Shown: positions 5,055-6,048 of the stretch, in pieces | Numbering within the stretch: position 1 is the stretch's first letter | Layout: every line of letters starts with the position of its first letter | Assembly (NCBI GenBank): GCA_013696235.1 | Contig: JACCYY010000194.1 | Coordinates: 1-6,048, forward strand | Origin: Sporichthyaceae bacterium | GTDB taxonomy: Bacteria; Actinomycetota; Actinomycetes; JACCYY01 | DNA length: 6,048 nucleotides | Reading direction: 5' to 3' | Program-made: the position numbers and the translations under genes | The notes under the pieces: model-generated | What the model was told of the DNA's origin: nothing | What the model saw: the letters and a program-made list of their open reading frames with translations, nothing else | The model's database searches: none

Positions 5055-6048
5055 CAGATCTCCTCCGGGTTGTAGGCGGCGGCCTCGGGATGGGCCGCCG
5101 TGATCACGCCCACTCGCGCGACGATCATGTCGACCTGACGAGCCGCCGCGCCAGTAAACGCGGCCCGATCCGCGAGCAGCGCGTCGATCTCCGCGCGGGT
5201 CAGCCGCAGGCGCTCGTCCCCGGCCAGCCGGTCGAGCAGGTCGTTCCCGTCGGCACCCTTCTCCCGCATCGCCAAAGCGGCCGCGACGGCGTGTCCCTTG
5301 ATCGTCTCGTGCGCGACCTCCCGACCGACCCCCTTGCCCACCGCGGCGACGAGCACGCGGGTGGTGGCGAGGAACGGCAGGTACCGGTCGAGCTCACGCT
5401 CGATCACCGCCGGGTACGGGCCGAGCTCGTCGAGCACCGTGAGGAAGGTCTGGAACAGCCCGTCCGCGGCGAAGAACGCATCAGGCAGGGCGACCCGGCG
5501 CACGACCGAGCAGGCGACGTCGCCCTCGTTCCACTGCGCACCGGCGAGCTCGGCGACCATCGTGAGATGCCCGCGCAGCACGACGGCCAGGCCGTTCACC
5601 CGCTCGCACGAGCGGGTGTTCATCTTGTGCGGCATGGCCGACGACCCGACCTGGCCCGCCCGGAAGCCCTCGGTCACCAGCTCGTGCCCGGCCATGAGCC
5701 GGAGCGTCGTGGCGAGGCTGGACGGCGCCGACGCGGCCTGCACGAGCGCTGCGACGACATCGAGGTCGAGCGAGCGCGGGTAGACCTGTCCGACGCTGGT
5801 GAGCGTCCGCTCGAAGCCGAGGTGCCCGGCCACCTCTGCCTCGAGCCGGGCCAGCCGTTCCTCGTCGCCGCCGAGCAGGTCGAGCTGGTCCTGGGCGGTG
5901 CCGACCGGACCCTTGATCCCGCGCAGCGGGTACCGCTCGAGCAGTTGGTCGAGCCGCTCGTACGCGACGAGCAGCTCGTCGGCCGCACTGGCGAAGCGCT
6001 TGCCCAGCGTCGTCGCCTGCGCCGCGACGTTGTGGCTGCGCCCGGTGA
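5051..6048 (-). CDS. purB: Adenylosuccinate lyase, C-terminal about 70% (5' end off the window)
   Basis: PurB cleaves SAICAR to AICAR plus fumarate and adenylosuccinate to AMP plus fumarate, so it follows PurC directly in the pathway. The window holds 331 residues in frame; roughly the first 140 residues of a usual 470-480 aa actinobacterial enzyme are missing. Visible: TGRSHNVAAQ at the very start, with the His that corresponds to the conserved THxQ-type active-site region of the fumarase/aspartase superfamily; KGPVGTAQDQL; the superfamily signature GSSAMPHKMN (about visible 134-143) with the mobile-loop catalytic Ser; then the long C-terminal helical domain ending in NPEEIW. An internal GTG at 5833 is not a real start, because conserved sequence continues upstream. 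Its stop overlaps the following 29-aa ORF, and purC lies 134 nt downstream on the same strand. Confidence 0.98.
   Translation of the reverse strand, partial: TGRSHNVAAQATTLGKRFASAADELLVAYERLDQLLERYPLRGIKGPVGTAQDQLDLLGGDEERLARLEAEVAGHLGFERTLTSVGQVYPRSLDLDVVAALVQAASAPSSLATTLRLMAGHELVTEGFRAGQVGSSAMPHKMNTRSCERVNGLAVVLRGHLTMVAELAGAQWNEGDVACSVVRRVALPDAFFAADGLFQTFLTVLDELGPYPAVIERELDRYLPFLATTRVLVAAVGKGVGREVAHETIKGHAVAAALAMREKGADGNDLLDRLAGDERLRLTRAEIDALLADRAAFTGAAARQVDMIVARVGVITAAHPEAAAYNPEEIW

Overview
This window is high-GC chromosomal DNA with strong third-position GC bias, GTG starts and short intergenic gaps. With the PurS/PurQ arrangement and the actinobacterial-type PurB, PurC and phosphotransferase sequences, it points to an actinomycete (Actinomycetota). 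A Propionibacteriales/Nocardioidaceae-like or related lineage is a guess, not a determination.

Layout. The left part reads on the + strand: the 3' end of a ribonuclease HI gene (to 305), a 178-nt non-coding interval (306-483) with notable inverted repeats, and a small aminoglycoside-phosphotransferase-family (APH) kinase (484-1149). This converges, with only 11 nt between stops, on a long minus-strand block that fills the rest of the window. In transcription order (right to left) the block holds purB (5' end off the right edge), a 29-codon small ORF overlapping the purB stop, purC, a short coding remnant that looks like a PIN-domain C-terminus, purS, cysQ, purQ and an alpha/beta hydrolase of the haloacetate (fluoroacetate) dehalogenase type.

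Function. PurS and PurQ are two of the three subunits of formylglycinamidine ribonucleotide (FGAM) synthase; the third, PurL, is not in the window. PurC makes SAICAR and PurB cleaves SAICAR and adenylosuccinate, so the block covers several steps of de novo purine synthesis. CysQ, a 3'-phosphonucleotide phosphatase of sulfur and nucleotide metabolism, sits between purS and purQ. It overlaps the purS stop by GTGA, so its translation is probably coupled to PurS.

The clearest regulatory observation is a pair of identical 15-bp elements with a TAGGCT -10-like core. One lies before purS and one before purQ, each exactly 36 nt from the start codon. This suggests purS-cysQ and purQ-hydrolase are two transcription units with near-identical promoters, and a strong hairpin sits between cysQ and the purQ promoter.

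I did not find a defence system, mobile element, CRISPR array, tRNA or rRNA. Most of the window is ordinary housekeeping. The items worth a second look are the structured 370-459 element, the twin promoters, the cysQ insertion, the 29-aa ORF and the PIN-like remnant.
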